Shown one piece after another: positions 41,517-50,038 of a stretch of 64,000 nucleotides of DNA (position 1 is its first letter; each line of letters begins with the position of its first letter). Made by a program: the position numbers and the translations under genes. Source of the stretch: Methyloligella solikamskensis. Its GTDB lineage: Bacteria; Pseudomonadota; Alphaproteobacteria; Rhizobiales; Methyloligellaceae. The stretch is taken from positions 404,662 through 468,661 of the forward strand of contig NZ_JBHTJO010000002.1 of NCBI RefSeq assembly GCF_042676065.1. The letters run 5' to 3'. The notes beneath the pieces are model-generated. The model saw only the letters and a list, made by a program, of their open reading frames with translations. It did not search any database and was not told where the DNA came from.

Positions 41517-41819
41517 CTAGTGGGTATTCCGATTCAGCGTGAACTCGCCATTGGTGACACGGCGGGAGAGATTGCCCGCCATCTTGGCGACGGCGTCCTC
41601 TCCATAGACGGTGATCAGGTCGGCCAGGGCGGCGAACAGGGCCGCGTTGGCCAGCATCTCGGGCTCGATACCGTCCAGCAGCGCTTCTTCCCACGCATCC
41701 AAAATGTAGGACAGCGCGGCTTCCTTATGAGCGTCGTCTCCGAGCCCTGCGACGGATTCGGTGATTGATAGCGTGCGATGCAATTCGGCTCTCCCTCGCG
41801 CGAAACGCGTATGTGTCAT
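41517..41819 (-). CDS. Small helical hypothetical protein
   Basis: A 100-residue protein without signal or membrane segment. Helical stretches KEAALSYILDAWEEALLDGI and EPEMLANAALFAALADLITV are amphipathic. It looks like a genuine coding frame by codon bias and is probably cytoplasmic, but I recognise no family. The start is uncertain; ATG 41819 lacks a strong ribosome site. It is convergent with the LysE gene. Confidence 0.6.
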   Translation of the reverse strand: MTHTRFARGRAELHRTLSITESVAGLGDDAHKEAALSYILDAWEEALLDGIEPEMLANAALFAALADLITVYGEDAVAKMAGNLSRRVTNGEFTLNRNTH

Positions 41820-41907
41820 CGTCAAGTAACACGTGGCCAAGGGAGCCGCCGGTTAGAGTGACCAGAAAGTTAATGGGTAAGGTTTATGGCGGGGTGATGT
41901 TCAGGGA

Positions 41908-42528
41908 CTATTCGCGCGACTGCGCGGTGTCCTGAGTTTCGGCCGCTGCGTCGGTCTCTGCCGAGTCCTCCGCCTCGCCTTCGTCCGAAGATCCGGACGG
42001 GTTCGCCAGGGCCAGGGCGATCTTGGCGCCCTCGTCGGTAAACCGCTCGATGGCCGTGGTCGCCGACGGATTGCAGTTCCGGTATGTGCGCCGGAAGCCG
42101 CGATAGCCGTCGTTGAAGGCATTCACCAGCCGGGCGCGGCGCACGGCGGTCGTGCCTTCGCTCTTCACCAGCTCTTCCATCTGCTCACGCCAGAGCTGCC
42201 CCTCATCGGCCCCGCAAAGCTCCCGCAGGTAATGCAAGGCGCCCAGGATCTCGGCCAGGCGCAGCAGCTTGTCGTCATAGGGCCGGTCGTCCGGCGGGGG
42301 CGGGGGAGGCGGCAGTTCCGCCTGCGGCTCGATGGCCGGCAGGTCGTTGCCCGGCGGTGGCGCCGGTGCCGGCTCGGGCGGCCGTGTGGGGCGCGAACGC
42401 GGCTTGTCGTTGAACCAGGGAGACCAGAAAAACTGGGCTTTCGCCACAGGCGCACCCGCGGTCAGGCCCATGGCCAGCCAGCAGATGGCGGCAAGCGCAG
42501 ATGCGAACGGTTTGGCCCGGTGTCCCAT
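41908..42528 (-). CDS. TIGR02301 family protein
   Basis: A 206-residue exported protein: signal peptide (about residues 1-31, ALAAICWLAMGLTAGAPVAK), a Pro-rich linker (PEPAPAPPPGNDLPAIEPQA), then the conserved domain YDDKLLRLAEILGALHYLRE and NAFNDGYRGFRRTYRNC with Cys at two conserved places. This matches TIGR02301, a family restricted to Rhizobiales and of unknown function. An acidic tail ends the protein. Confidence 0.85.
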   Translation of the reverse strand: MGHRAKPFASALAAICWLAMGLTAGAPVAKAQFFWSPWFNDKPRSRPTRPPEPAPAPPPGNDLPAIEPQAELPPPPPPPDDRPYDDKLLRLAEILGALHYLRELCGADEGQLWREQMEELVKSEGTTAVRRARLVNAFNDGYRGFRRTYRNCNPSATTAIERFTDEGAKIALALANPSGSSDEGEAEDSAETDAAAETQDTAQSRE

Positions 42529-42602
42529 TCGATTTGAGTACCGCTTCCCCGTGGCGAAATCCAGCCGAAGCGATGGCCGAAACCGTCTTGTGGGGGTGGG
42601 AT

Positions 42603-43205
42603 CTAGCCCTTGTTGAACAGGGCGTCGATGGCCTCTTGGCCGCCCGGAGCGTCATCCGTGTTCTCAGCGGGGGCTTCGCCCGCCTCGCCGACGGCGATGG
42701 CATTGGCAGCCTGGATCAGGTCCCGCAGACGCATGGACCCGTCGAAGCAAAGCTGGGTCAGGGAAGCCCGATCGCCGTTCACAAGCTCAACCTCGACGGA
42801 TTCGACCAGAGTGCCGGCTTCCGCATGGAGCCGCGCGACCGCCTGATCAAAGGCCCGGCGGATATCCTGGGGAGCCCGGCGATAGGCCGCGATGGCCAGG
42901 TTCTTGTCCCGGAAGCCCGAGGAGGTGAAGTGCTCCTCATAGGTGATCGGCTCCCAGCCGGAGAGGTCTTCGGCGAATTCGTCAGGGTCGGATGCGACCG
43001 CTTCAAGAAGCATCACCAATTCATGGAAATGATTCAGGTAATCGCTGGCGAGCAGAGTGACTTCGTTGATGTTGGTGCCGGGAATATGGGAGCGGAAATG
43101 GCTGACCATCGCCGTCCGGAAGGCCGCAACTATATCCTCGCGGCTGACATCCCGCTCTAGCTCGGCATCGTCAGGCTTGTCATCCATCGGTTGGCGCCCC
43201 AACAT
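42603..43205 (-). CDS. Hypothetical acidic protein
   Basis: A 200-residue cytoplasmic protein with no signal or membrane segment: VSREDIVAAFRTAMVSHFRS, LLASDYLNHFHELVMLLEAV and YRRAPQDIRRAFDQAVARLH form helices, with an acidic, disordered tail. ATG 43205 or 43187 could start it. I do not recognise the family. It stands between the TIGR02301 gene and the divergent SRAP gene. Confidence 0.7.
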   Translation of the reverse strand: MLGRQPMDDKPDDAELERDVSREDIVAAFRTAMVSHFRSHIPGTNINEVTLLASDYLNHFHELVMLLEAVASDPDEFAEDLSGWEPITYEEHFTSSGFRDKNLAIAAYRRAPQDIRRAFDQAVARLHAEAGTLVESVEVELVNGDRASLTQLCFDGSMRLRDLIQAANAIAVGEAGEAPAENTDDAPGGQEAIDALFNKG

Positions 43206-43286
43206 CTTTATCGTCTCGCTTCAGCCCCATCAGACCGCCAGTCTCGGTGAAACACGGTTACTAAAGGGTTACGGCCCAAGCCAACT

Positions 43287-43970
43287 ATGTGTTCTCGTTA
43301 CACTTTATCGGCTCCACCGGACGCAGTGCGTGCGTTTTTCGCGTATCGCGAGCATCCGAACTTTCCTGCACGGTACAACATCGCGCCGACACAGCCGGTT
43401 CCGGTGGTGATTCGGGGCGACGAGGGCGTGCCAGAATTCGTTCTCATGCGCTGGGGCTTCATCCCCGCCTACGTGAAGGGCGACGAGCGTCCCCCGGTGC
43501 TGATCAACGCCCGCAGCGAAACCGTCGCGGAGAAGCCTGCCTTCCGCGCCGCCTTCAAGCGCCGCCGCTGCCTGCTTCCGGCCGACGGGTTCTATGAGTG
43601 GACGGGGGCGAAGGGCGCCAAGCGTCCCTTCCTGCTGGATCGTCCCGACGGCGGCCTGTTCGGCTTCGCCGGCATCTGGGAGTGCTGGCAGGACCGCAAG
43701 AACGGCGGCGAGATCGATACGGTCGCCATTCTCACCTGCGGCCCCAACAAGGTCGTGAGCCGGCTGCACGACCGCATGCCGGTGATCCTGCAGCCCGAGC
43801 AGTTCGAGGCTTGGCTGGGCGGTGAAGAGACGGAAGCCGAAAACGCGAAGGCCCTGATGGCGCCGGCGCCCGACGACTTCCTCCAGGCGACCGAGATGGA
43901 CCCGAAGATCAACAACTCGAAGCTCGATGAGCCGGGCATTCAACAGCCCGTCCAGCCGGCGCTGCTCTAA
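43287..43970 (+). CDS. SOS response-associated peptidase (SRAP/YedK-like)
   Basis: Protects abasic sites in single-stranded DNA through a covalent Cys link. The 227-residue product begins MCSRYTLSAP, so Cys2 becomes N-terminal. It has RYNIAPTQPVPVV, MRWGFIPAYV, NARSETVAEKPAFRAAFKRR, RRCLLPADGFYEW with the catalytic Glu, and HDRMPVIL with the conserved His. No LexA box was seen in front. Its stop overlaps the stop of the convergent FAD oxidase gene. Confidence 0.95.
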   Translation: MCSRYTLSAPPDAVRAFFAYREHPNFPARYNIAPTQPVPVVIRGDEGVPEFVLMRWGFIPAYVKGDERPPVLINARSETVAEKPAFRAAFKRRRCLLPADGFYEWTGAKGAKRPFLLDRPDGGLFGFAGIWECWQDRKNGGEIDTVAILTCGPNKVVSRLHDRMPVILQPEQFEAWLGGEETEAENAKALMAPAPDDFLQATEMDPKINNSKLDEPGIQQPVQPALL

Positions 43971-45394
43971 ACGACCTTCCCGGGGTTGAGGATGCCCTTC
44001 GGATCCAGCGTTTGCTTGAGCGAGCGCATCAGCTCCAGCTCCACCTCGGACTTCACGTGAGGAAGCATATCCCGCTTCGCCTGGCCGATGCCGTGCTCCG
44101 CCGAGATTGATCCATTCAGGTCGAGCACGATCTCGTGCACCGCGGCGTTCACAGCCTCCCAATGGGAGAGGAAGATGGCCTTATCCTGCCCCGGCGGCTG
44201 GCTGACATTGTAGTGGATGTTGCCGTCACCGTAGTGGCCGAAGGGCACGGGCCGGGCGCCGGACACCATGAGTTGAATGAGTTGATCGGCACGGGTGATG
44301 AATTCCGGAATGTCCGCTACGGGCACCGAGACGTCGTGCTTGATGCTGCCGCCTTCGTATTTCTGCGCCTCGCTCATCTCCTCCCGCAGACGCCACAGCG
44401 CGCGCGCCTGATCGATGGAATGGGCGATGGTGGCATCGGCAATCTCGCCGGCTTCAAGCGCTTCGGAGAGCAGGGCTTCCACGCCCGAACTCAGCCCGGC
44501 ATCGGCATTGGCCGACGAAAACTCGATCAGCGCATACCAAGGGTGCGCGGAGTCCAGCGGGTCTTTCGTGCCTTCGAAGTGGCGCGTCACGAACTCGATC
44601 CCGATCCGCGGCAGGATCTCAAAGGCCGTCAGCTCGGTCGAGCCGAACCCATAGGCCCGGTCGAAGAAGGCGGCCGCATCCTGCAATGAGTTGAAGCCGA
44701 CCATGGCGGTCGCCGTCTCCGCGGGGATCGGGAAAAGTCGGATGACCGCGGCGGTGATGATGCCGAGCGTGCCTTCCGCCCCCATGAAGAGATGCTTCAG
44801 GTCGTAGCCGCTATTGTCCTTCCGTAGGGACTTCAGCCCGTCCCAGACGCGCCCATCGGCGAGCACCACCTCCAGCCCCAGCACCAGATCCCGCGCGTTG
44901 CCGTAAGCCAGCACCGCCGTGCCGCCCGCATTGGTGGAAAGCACGCCGCCGATCTGGCAGCTCCCTTCGGAGGCGATTCGCAAGGGGAAGAGGCGTCCGG
45001 CATTCAGCGCCACCTCCTGCGCCTTCGCGAGCACAAGCCCGGCCTCCACGGTCATGCAGTTGCCGGCGAGGTCGATATCCCGGATGTGATTGAGCCGGGA
45101 GAGATTGAGGAGCACCTCGTCGCCCGCATCGGACGGGATCTGCCCGCCCACCAGCCCGGTATTGCCACCCTGGGGCACGATGGCCGTGCCGGTCTCGTTG
45201 GCGAGTGCCAGGATCTTCGAGACCTCGTCCACGGTGGCTGGCTTCAGCACCAGCGCCGCCTTGCCGTGAAAGCGGTCGCGCCATTCGTGCATGTAGGACG
45301 CCATTTCGGTCTCGTCGGTAATGGCGTGGTCGGCGCCGACGATCTCGATGAAGCGCTGGAGTGTTTCGGGGGAGGGCGCCTTGATCTCTGTCAT
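43967..45394 (-). CDS. FAD-binding oxidoreductase (D-2-hydroxyacid dehydrogenase type)
   Basis: A 475-residue VAO-fold flavoprotein. The FAD domain shows VPQGGNTGLVGGQIPSDAGD and NAGGTAVLAYGNARDLVLGL; the C-terminal domain has VPFGHYGDGNIHYNVSQP and SAEHGIGQAKRDML. It resembles D-lactate and D-2-hydroxyglutarate dehydrogenases. The exact substrate is not determinable. It is tail-to-tail with the SRAP gene and upstream of it on this strand is tsaC. Confidence 0.9.
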   Translation of the reverse strand: MTEIKAPSPETLQRFIEIVGADHAITDETEMASYMHEWRDRFHGKAALVLKPATVDEVSKILALANETGTAIVPQGGNTGLVGGQIPSDAGDEVLLNLSRLNHIRDIDLAGNCMTVEAGLVLAKAQEVALNAGRLFPLRIASEGSCQIGGVLSTNAGGTAVLAYGNARDLVLGLEVVLADGRVWDGLKSLRKDNSGYDLKHLFMGAEGTLGIITAAVIRLFPIPAETATAMVGFNSLQDAAAFFDRAYGFGSTELTAFEILPRIGIEFVTRHFEGTKDPLDSAHPWYALIEFSSANADAGLSSGVEALLSEALEAGEIADATIAHSIDQARALWRLREEMSEAQKYEGGSIKHDVSVPVADIPEFITRADQLIQLMVSGARPVPFGHYGDGNIHYNVSQPPGQDKAIFLSHWEAVNAAVHEIVLDLNGSISAEHGIGQAKRDMLPHVKSEVELELMRSLKQTLDPKGILNPGKVV

Positions 45395-45404
45395 GGGCGC
45401 GCGC

Positions 45405-46358
45405 TCAGCGTTCCGCGGCTGCCCGCTGCAGCCGGTCGTTGATCGCTTCGCCGAGCCCCGTGAACGGGATCGGCATCACGGCGATGCTCGTCACGTCCGC
45501 CTCGTCGAGCTCCCGCAAGGCTGAGAAGAAGTTGGCGGCAGCCTCCTGAAGATCACCGCTCTCGCTGAGATTGATCGACGGGCCTTCGAAGGGCGGGGCG
45601 TCCGGTCCAAACGCCATGAAAGCCTCGCCCGAACCCGGATCGGTAACGTTGAGACGGATGGCGCTCTCCGGTGCGTAGTGGCTGGCGAGCTGGCCCGGCG
45701 AAAGCGGTGCGCCTTCCTCGCCGCCGAAGCTCGTCAGCTTCCGGCCCAGGACCTCTTCGATTTCTTCGCGGGGCAGGGCGCCGCTCCGCAGAATCTGTGG
45801 TCCGTCTTCGGTGATGCGCAGCACGGTGGATTCCAGCCCGATGGGGCAGCGCCCGCCATCCAGGATCATCGCCGGAAAGTCGCCGAGCTCCGCTTGCACA
45901 TCCGCCGCCGAGGTCGGGCTGATCCGCCCCGACCGGTTGGCGCTGGGGGCGGCGATGGGAAGCTGCGCCGTCTCCAGAAGGTGCCGCGCCACCTTATGGG
46001 CCGGCGAGCGGAGCGCCACCGTATCGAGCCCGGCTGAGACCAGCGGGCTCAGGGCGCAATTCTCGATCCGTGGCAGCACCAGCGTCAGCGGGCCCGGCCA
46101 GAAGGCGTCGGCCAGCTCTTCGGCAAGCGAGGAGAACTCGGCATATTCCGTGGCCACGCCGAAATCGTGCACATGGACGATCAAAGGATTGAAGCGGGGG
46201 CGAGACTTGGCGGCGAAGATGCGGGCAACCGCCGCGCTGTCCAGGGCGTTGGCGCCCAGCCCATAGACCGTCTCGGTCGGAAAGGCGACGAGCTCACCCG
46301 CCGCTAGCTCCAGCGCCGCACGGCTGAAATCGTTCTCGCTCCTCGCAACGACTTTCAT
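45405..46358 (-). CDS. Threonylcarbamoyl-AMP synthase (Sua5/TsaC)
   Basis: Makes the TC-AMP used for t6A37 in tRNA. The 317-residue product has the YrdC domain (GELVAFPTETVYGLGANALD, KSRPRFNPLIVHV, FWPGPLTLVL, PIAAPSANRSGRISPTSA) and the Sua5 C-terminal domain after a linker ending PLSPGQLASHYAPE. The ATG at 46358 with GAGG upstream is chosen over 46460. It precedes the FAD oxidoreductase by 10 bp and is probably co-transcribed. Confidence 0.95.
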   Translation of the reverse strand: MKVVARSENDFSRAALELAAGELVAFPTETVYGLGANALDSAAVARIFAAKSRPRFNPLIVHVHDFGVATEYAEFSSLAEELADAFWPGPLTLVLPRIENCALSPLVSAGLDTVALRSPAHKVARHLLETAQLPIAAPSANRSGRISPTSAADVQAELGDFPAMILDGGRCPIGLESTVLRITEDGPQILRSGALPREEIEEVLGRKLTSFGGEEGAPLSPGQLASHYAPESAIRLNVTDPGSGEAFMAFGPDAPPFEGPSINLSESGDLQEAAANFFSALRELDEADVTSIAVMPIPFTGLGEAINDRLQRAAAER

Positions 46359-46481
46359 GGTATTTGCCTCACCTGCCCTGCAGCGTTCTTCCCGCGTTCG
46401 CCTCCGGGGGTCAAGGTCGGCGCTCCTCAAGTTGCTGAAGCCCAAGTTGCTGAACTTCAAGCTGGCACGCTACAAAGTGAT

Positions 46482-47414
46482 ATGAGCACGGTTCTGCTGT
46501 CCCACCCGGATTGCCTGAAGCACGACACGAGCCCGGGCTATCCCGAGCGCTCCGACCGCCTGCGCGCCATTTCCCGCGCCCTGCAGGACGACGCCTTCGC
46601 CGATCTGGAGCGTGTGGAAGCGCCGAAAGCTTCTCTGGAGACCATCGGCCTGGTGCATCCGCGCGAATATATCGACGGGGTGCACGCCGACATTCCCCTG
46701 GAAGGCTATTTCCATCTCGATCCCGACACGGTCGTCTCTCCGGGAAGCTGGGACGCCGCCCTGCGCGCCGCCGGTGCCGGCATCGAGGCTGTGGACCTCG
46801 TGATGAGCGGCAAGGCCGACAATGCCTTCTGCTCCGTGCGTCCGCCGGGTCACCATGCTGAGCCCGTTCGCGCCATGGGGTTCTGCCTGTTCAGCAATAT
46901 CGCCATCGCCGCCTTCCATGCCCGCGCGGCTCATGGGGCGGAGCGCGTCGCCGTGGTCGATTTCGACGTCCATCACGGCAACGGCACCCAGAAGGCCTTC
47001 TGGACCGAGAAAAACTTGTTCTACGGCTCCTCCCATCAGATGCCGCTCTTCCCCGGCACGGGCGCCAAAGACGAGACCGGTGTCGGTAATATCTGCAATG
47101 CGCCGCTGAACCCGGGCGACGGCAGCGCCGAGTTCAAGGCGGTCTGGGAGGACCGCATCCTGCCGGCGCTCGACGAGTTCGCGCCGGATCTCCTGTTGAT
47201 CTCCGCCGGGTTTGATGCTCACCGCAGCGATCCGCTCGCCCAGATCGAGCTGAACGATGAGGATTTCGGCTGGATCACCGAGCGGCTCATGGAGGTGGCG
47301 GACACCCATTGCGACGGCCGCGCCATTTCCATGCTGGAGGGCGGCTACGCCCTTGAAGCCTTGGCGCGCTCCACCGATCTTCACGTCAAGGCACTGATGG
47401 CAGCCGCCGCCTAG
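46482..47414 (+). CDS. Histone deacetylase family protein
   Basis: A 310-residue Zn-dependent deacetylase (class II/HdaH or acetylpolyamine type): SVRPPGHHAEPVRAMGFCLF with the catalytic His pair, VAVVDFDVHHGNGTQKAFW with the metal Asp and His, LLLISAGFDAHRSDPLA with the second metal Asp, and MLEGGYAL with the conserved Gly-Gly-Tyr. The substrate may be an acetylated protein or polyamine. It is divergent from tsaC; two short direct repeats (AAGTTGCTGAA at 46429 and 46444) precede it. Confidence 0.92.
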   Translation: MSTVLLSHPDCLKHDTSPGYPERSDRLRAISRALQDDAFADLERVEAPKASLETIGLVHPREYIDGVHADIPLEGYFHLDPDTVVSPGSWDAALRAAGAGIEAVDLVMSGKADNAFCSVRPPGHHAEPVRAMGFCLFSNIAIAAFHARAAHGAERVAVVDFDVHHGNGTQKAFWTEKNLFYGSSHQMPLFPGTGAKDETGVGNICNAPLNPGDGSAEFKAVWEDRILPALDEFAPDLLLISAGFDAHRSDPLAQIELNDEDFGWITERLMEVADTHCDGRAISMLEGGYALEALARSTDLHVKALMAAAA

Positions 47415-47506
47415 GCGGTTGGATCTGTCGTCTCCCACCCTCCGCGGGCCGCATCTCGTGGCCGCGGCAACCAAGAATGTTTAGCCAATTTTCTAGAGAG
47501 GAAATA

Positions 47507-48445
47507 ATGAAAGCCCTTGAGACTGCCCGCTTGTTCGCGTCCCTGACGATTTCCATTGCAGCCCTTCCGGGCCTGGCCCTCGCCGACACTTCCAAGATCA
47601 CCCTTCCAGAAGAGCATCCCTTCCCGGAGAGCATCACCTCCACCGAAGACGGCACGCTCTATGTCAGCAGTATCTCCGATGGCGGCGTGCTGCGCGTGAC
47701 GCCCGGCGGGGAGCCCGAGATCTGGATCGAACCCGGCGCCTTCGAGACCCGCTCCACCCTGGGCGTTCTGGCCGATGAAGAGCGCGGCCTGCTTTGGGTC
47801 TGCTCCAACGACATCTCCGCGCTCGGCGTACAGGGGCCAAGCGATGTGAAAGGCGGCTTTCTGAAAGGCTTCGACCTGAAGACGGGCGAAGGCAAGGTGA
47901 GCTATCGGATGCCCAACGAGAAATCGGTTTGCAACGACATCGCCGTCGCTGAAGACGGATCGACATACATCACCAATGTCGCCGCGGACGAGATCTTGAA
48001 GCTGGCGCCGGAGGCCGAGGAGCTCGAGGTCTGGTTCACCGATCCGGATGTGAAGGGCGGACTTGACGGTCTGGCCTTCGGTCCCGACGGCAACCTCTAT
48101 GCGAACACCTATACCGGCGGCGAGCTCTTCCGCTTCGATGTCGAAGACGGTGAGGCGAAAGGCTTCGAGAAACTGGAAACCGGCCCGCTCACCAAGCCGG
48201 ACGGTATTCGGCCCATCGAAGGTGGATTCGTGATGGTGCAGGGCGGCGGCGATCTCAACCGCATTACCGTCGATGACGGCGCGGTCGAGATCGAAACGAT
48301 CGACACCTTCGCCGAGCCGACCGCGCTCACGGTCGTCGGCGATACCATTTGGGTTGCCGAGGGGCAGCTCGCCTATCTGTTCGACGAGAAGAAGAAGGAA
48401 CAGCCGCGCCCCGAGTTCAATCTCCGCTCGGTTCCGCTTCAGTAG
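47507..48445 (+). CDS. Exported SMP-30/gluconolactonase-like beta-propeller
   Basis: A 312-residue protein with a signal peptide (ASLTISIAALPGLALA, residues about 10-26) and a six-bladed propeller: HPFPESITSTEDGTLYVSSI, GLAFGPDGNLYANTY and GPLTKPDGIRPIEGGFVMVQ. The family includes lactonases and calcium-binding proteins; here it is periplasmic. GAGG before ATG 47507. It follows the HDAC-family gene by 92 bp. Confidence 0.8.
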   Translation: MKALETARLFASLTISIAALPGLALADTSKITLPEEHPFPESITSTEDGTLYVSSISDGGVLRVTPGGEPEIWIEPGAFETRSTLGVLADEERGLLWVCSNDISALGVQGPSDVKGGFLKGFDLKTGEGKVSYRMPNEKSVCNDIAVAEDGSTYITNVAADEILKLAPEAEELEVWFTDPDVKGGLDGLAFGPDGNLYANTYTGGELFRFDVEDGEAKGFEKLETGPLTKPDGIRPIEGGFVMVQGGGDLNRITVDDGAVEIETIDTFAEPTALTVVGDTIWVAEGQLAYLFDEKKKEQPRPEFNLRSVPLQ

Positions 48446-48469
48446 CTCACCTAAACACTCCAAGCACAT

Positions 48470-48596
48470 CGTCATCGCCGGGCTTGGCCCGGCGATCCAT
48501 GCCGTTACCGCTCAACGAGCGTGGGCGGATCGTTAGAATCGCTGAATTCGCTAATGCGGAATGGCGTGGATGCCCGGATCCAGTCCGGGCATGACG
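48470..48596. repeat. Intergenic palindromic repeat (GTCAT...CCGGGC type)
   Basis: Begins CGTCATCGCCGGGCTTGGC and ends CAGTCCGGGCATGACG. Each end is itself a short hairpin, and the two ends face each other. Relatives occur at 8420, 55413 and 62478. Confidence 0.65.
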
Positions 48597-48635
48597 TATT
48601 GCTTGGAACAGGCGCTTTGATACTCATCGCTCAAG

Positions 48636-48676
48636 CGTCGCTGAGGCACTCGTTCCGCGCGCACCTCGGGATGACG
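48636..48676. repeat. Intergenic repeat (CTGAGG...CCTCGGGATGACG type)
   Basis: CGTCGCTGAGGCACTCG and GCACCTCGGGATGACG form a hairpin related to the longer element at 7706-7811. Confidence 0.5.
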
Positions 48677-48748
48677 CACCCTCAAATCCCGCGGACAAGT
48701 CTATGCCCGCCTCTTGATCCCGTCGTCCGGAGACCCGATAAAGCGACC

Positions 48749-49006
48749 ATGTCAAAGACCCAAGATCACGCCGACATCAAAGAGATGAGCTTCGAGCAGG
48801 CCCTGAAGGAGCTCGAAGGCATCGTCGAGCGCCTTGAGAAGGGCGATGTCGAGCTTGAGCACTCCATCGAAATCTACGAGCGCGGCGAGGCCTTGAAGCT
48901 TCATTGCGACGGGCTGCTGCGCAAGGCCGAGGCCAAGGTGGAGAAGATATCCCTCGACGGAAACGGCAAGGCCACCGGCACCGAGCCCCTCGACGTCGAG
49001 GAGTAG
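48749..49006 (+). CDS. xseB: Exodeoxyribonuclease VII small subunit
   Basis: An 85-residue helical-hairpin subunit of ExoVII: MSFEQALKELEGIVERLEKG followed by VELEHSIEIYERGEALKLHC and LRKAEAKVEKI, the canonical XseB pattern. The ATG at 48749 is used. Placement near dxs and tlyA with an HDAC-family gene upstream is conserved in Rhizobiales; here an EAL gene separates it from dxs. Confidence 0.95.
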   Translation: MSKTQDHADIKEMSFEQALKELEGIVERLEKGDVELEHSIEIYERGEALKLHCDGLLRKAEAKVEKISLDGNGKATGTEPLDVEE

Positions 49007-49014
49007 CGCCCGCC

Positions 49015-49785
49015 CTAGTGCTGGGTCGCGTGGGGGCGGGCTTTTTGGAGCACCGGCACGGGCGGCAACGCCATCAATGCCGGCTTGGCGAAATAATACC
49101 CCTGGAACAACGAGATGCCTGCGGCCCGCAGAACGGCGAGCTCGTCCTCGTTCTCCACGCCTTCAGCCAGCACCGTCACGCCAAGCGCCCGCGCCATGGT
49201 GACGATCCCCGCCACGATCACTTGTTTGGCGGACGACCGGTGGATGTCCCGCAACAGCTCCATATCGATCTTCAGAAGATCGGGCTGCATCTTGGCCAGA
49301 AGGTTCAACCCCGCATAGCCGGACCCGAAATCGTCCAGCGCCGTGAGGAAGCCGAACTTCCGATAGGTCTCGATGATGTTCTGGATATGGGCGGTATCTG
49401 CGATCCGCTCGTCCTCGGTGAATTCGAAGATTAGGTTCTTGTGCGGAAACCCGGCCCGCTTCGCGGCGGCGAGCGATTTTTGGATGCAGGCCGTCGGCTC
49501 ATAGACCGCGTTCGGCATGAAATTGATGGAGAGCTTTAGATCGCGGCCCTTGTAGAGAGCGCCGGCCGTCTCAATCGCCATCACCCGGGCCGACTGGTCG
49601 AACTTGTAGCGGGTCTCGTCGGAGACCTGGTCCAGCACCGAATAGGCGGGCTCCCCGTTTGCCCCGCGCACCAGCGCCTCATAGCCCCAAACCTGCCCTC
49701 GAGAGAGGTCGACAATGGGCTGAAAGGCCATCTTGAAGTCGAAGGGAAGGGCGATGTCGTCCCGGCATCCGGCACAGGCGGTCAT
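49015..49785 (-). CDS. Stand-alone EAL-domain protein (c-di-GMP phosphodiesterase)
   Basis: A 256-residue protein almost wholly an EAL domain: MAFQPIVDLSRGQVWGYEAL gives the EAL motif (YEALVRG), then LSINFMPNAVY, LIFEFTEDERIAD, LDDFGSGYAGLNLLAKMQPD, LLKIDMELL, VLAEGVENEDEL and QGYYFAKPA. The metal and catalytic residues appear intact, so c-di-GMP hydrolysis is likely. A short Cys-containing N-terminus (MTACAGCRDD) precedes it. No GGDEF or sensor domain is attached. It is convergent with xseB and divergent from dxs. Confidence 0.9.
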   Translation of the reverse strand: MTACAGCRDDIALPFDFKMAFQPIVDLSRGQVWGYEALVRGANGEPAYSVLDQVSDETRYKFDQSARVMAIETAGALYKGRDLKLSINFMPNAVYEPTACIQKSLAAAKRAGFPHKNLIFEFTEDERIADTAHIQNIIETYRKFGFLTALDDFGSGYAGLNLLAKMQPDLLKIDMELLRDIHRSSAKQVIVAGIVTMARALGVTVLAEGVENEDELAVLRAAGISLFQGYYFAKPALMALPPVPVLQKARPHATQH

Positions 49786-50038
49786 GGGCGAAGCCTTTCA
49801 ATTCAAAAGCAATTTCCCCAGATACTAGGGGAAGCTCCTTAAAGGACGTTAAGATCGGCGAGACGGCGGGGTCGGAGCCTGGCCCTTCTGCTGATAGCCT
49901 GGAGGAGCCGACCCTGTTTAGTTCGCAACTGCCGGGGTGCGCGTTCCCGGGTGGTTGCCAGGGCTGGAGAAGGCCGATAAAGGACGATAAATCAGGTTTT
50001 TCTCCCGCCTTCTTCGCAATTCGCCAAGTAGGGGCCTC

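Larger units (their letters stand above)
48446..48748. other. Intergenic region filled with palindromic repeats
   Basis: Between the propeller gene and xseB there is no gene. The region holds two dispersed repeat elements (48470-48596 and 48636-48676), described separately. Confidence 0.7.

Noticed and set aside
46429..46454. Two AAGTTGCTGAA direct repeats before the HDAC-family gene
   Set aside because: Short and only two copies; could be chance.
49839..49852. TTAA-N6-TTAA resembling a CtrA site before dxs
   Set aside because: Spacing is six, not seven, and no other support.
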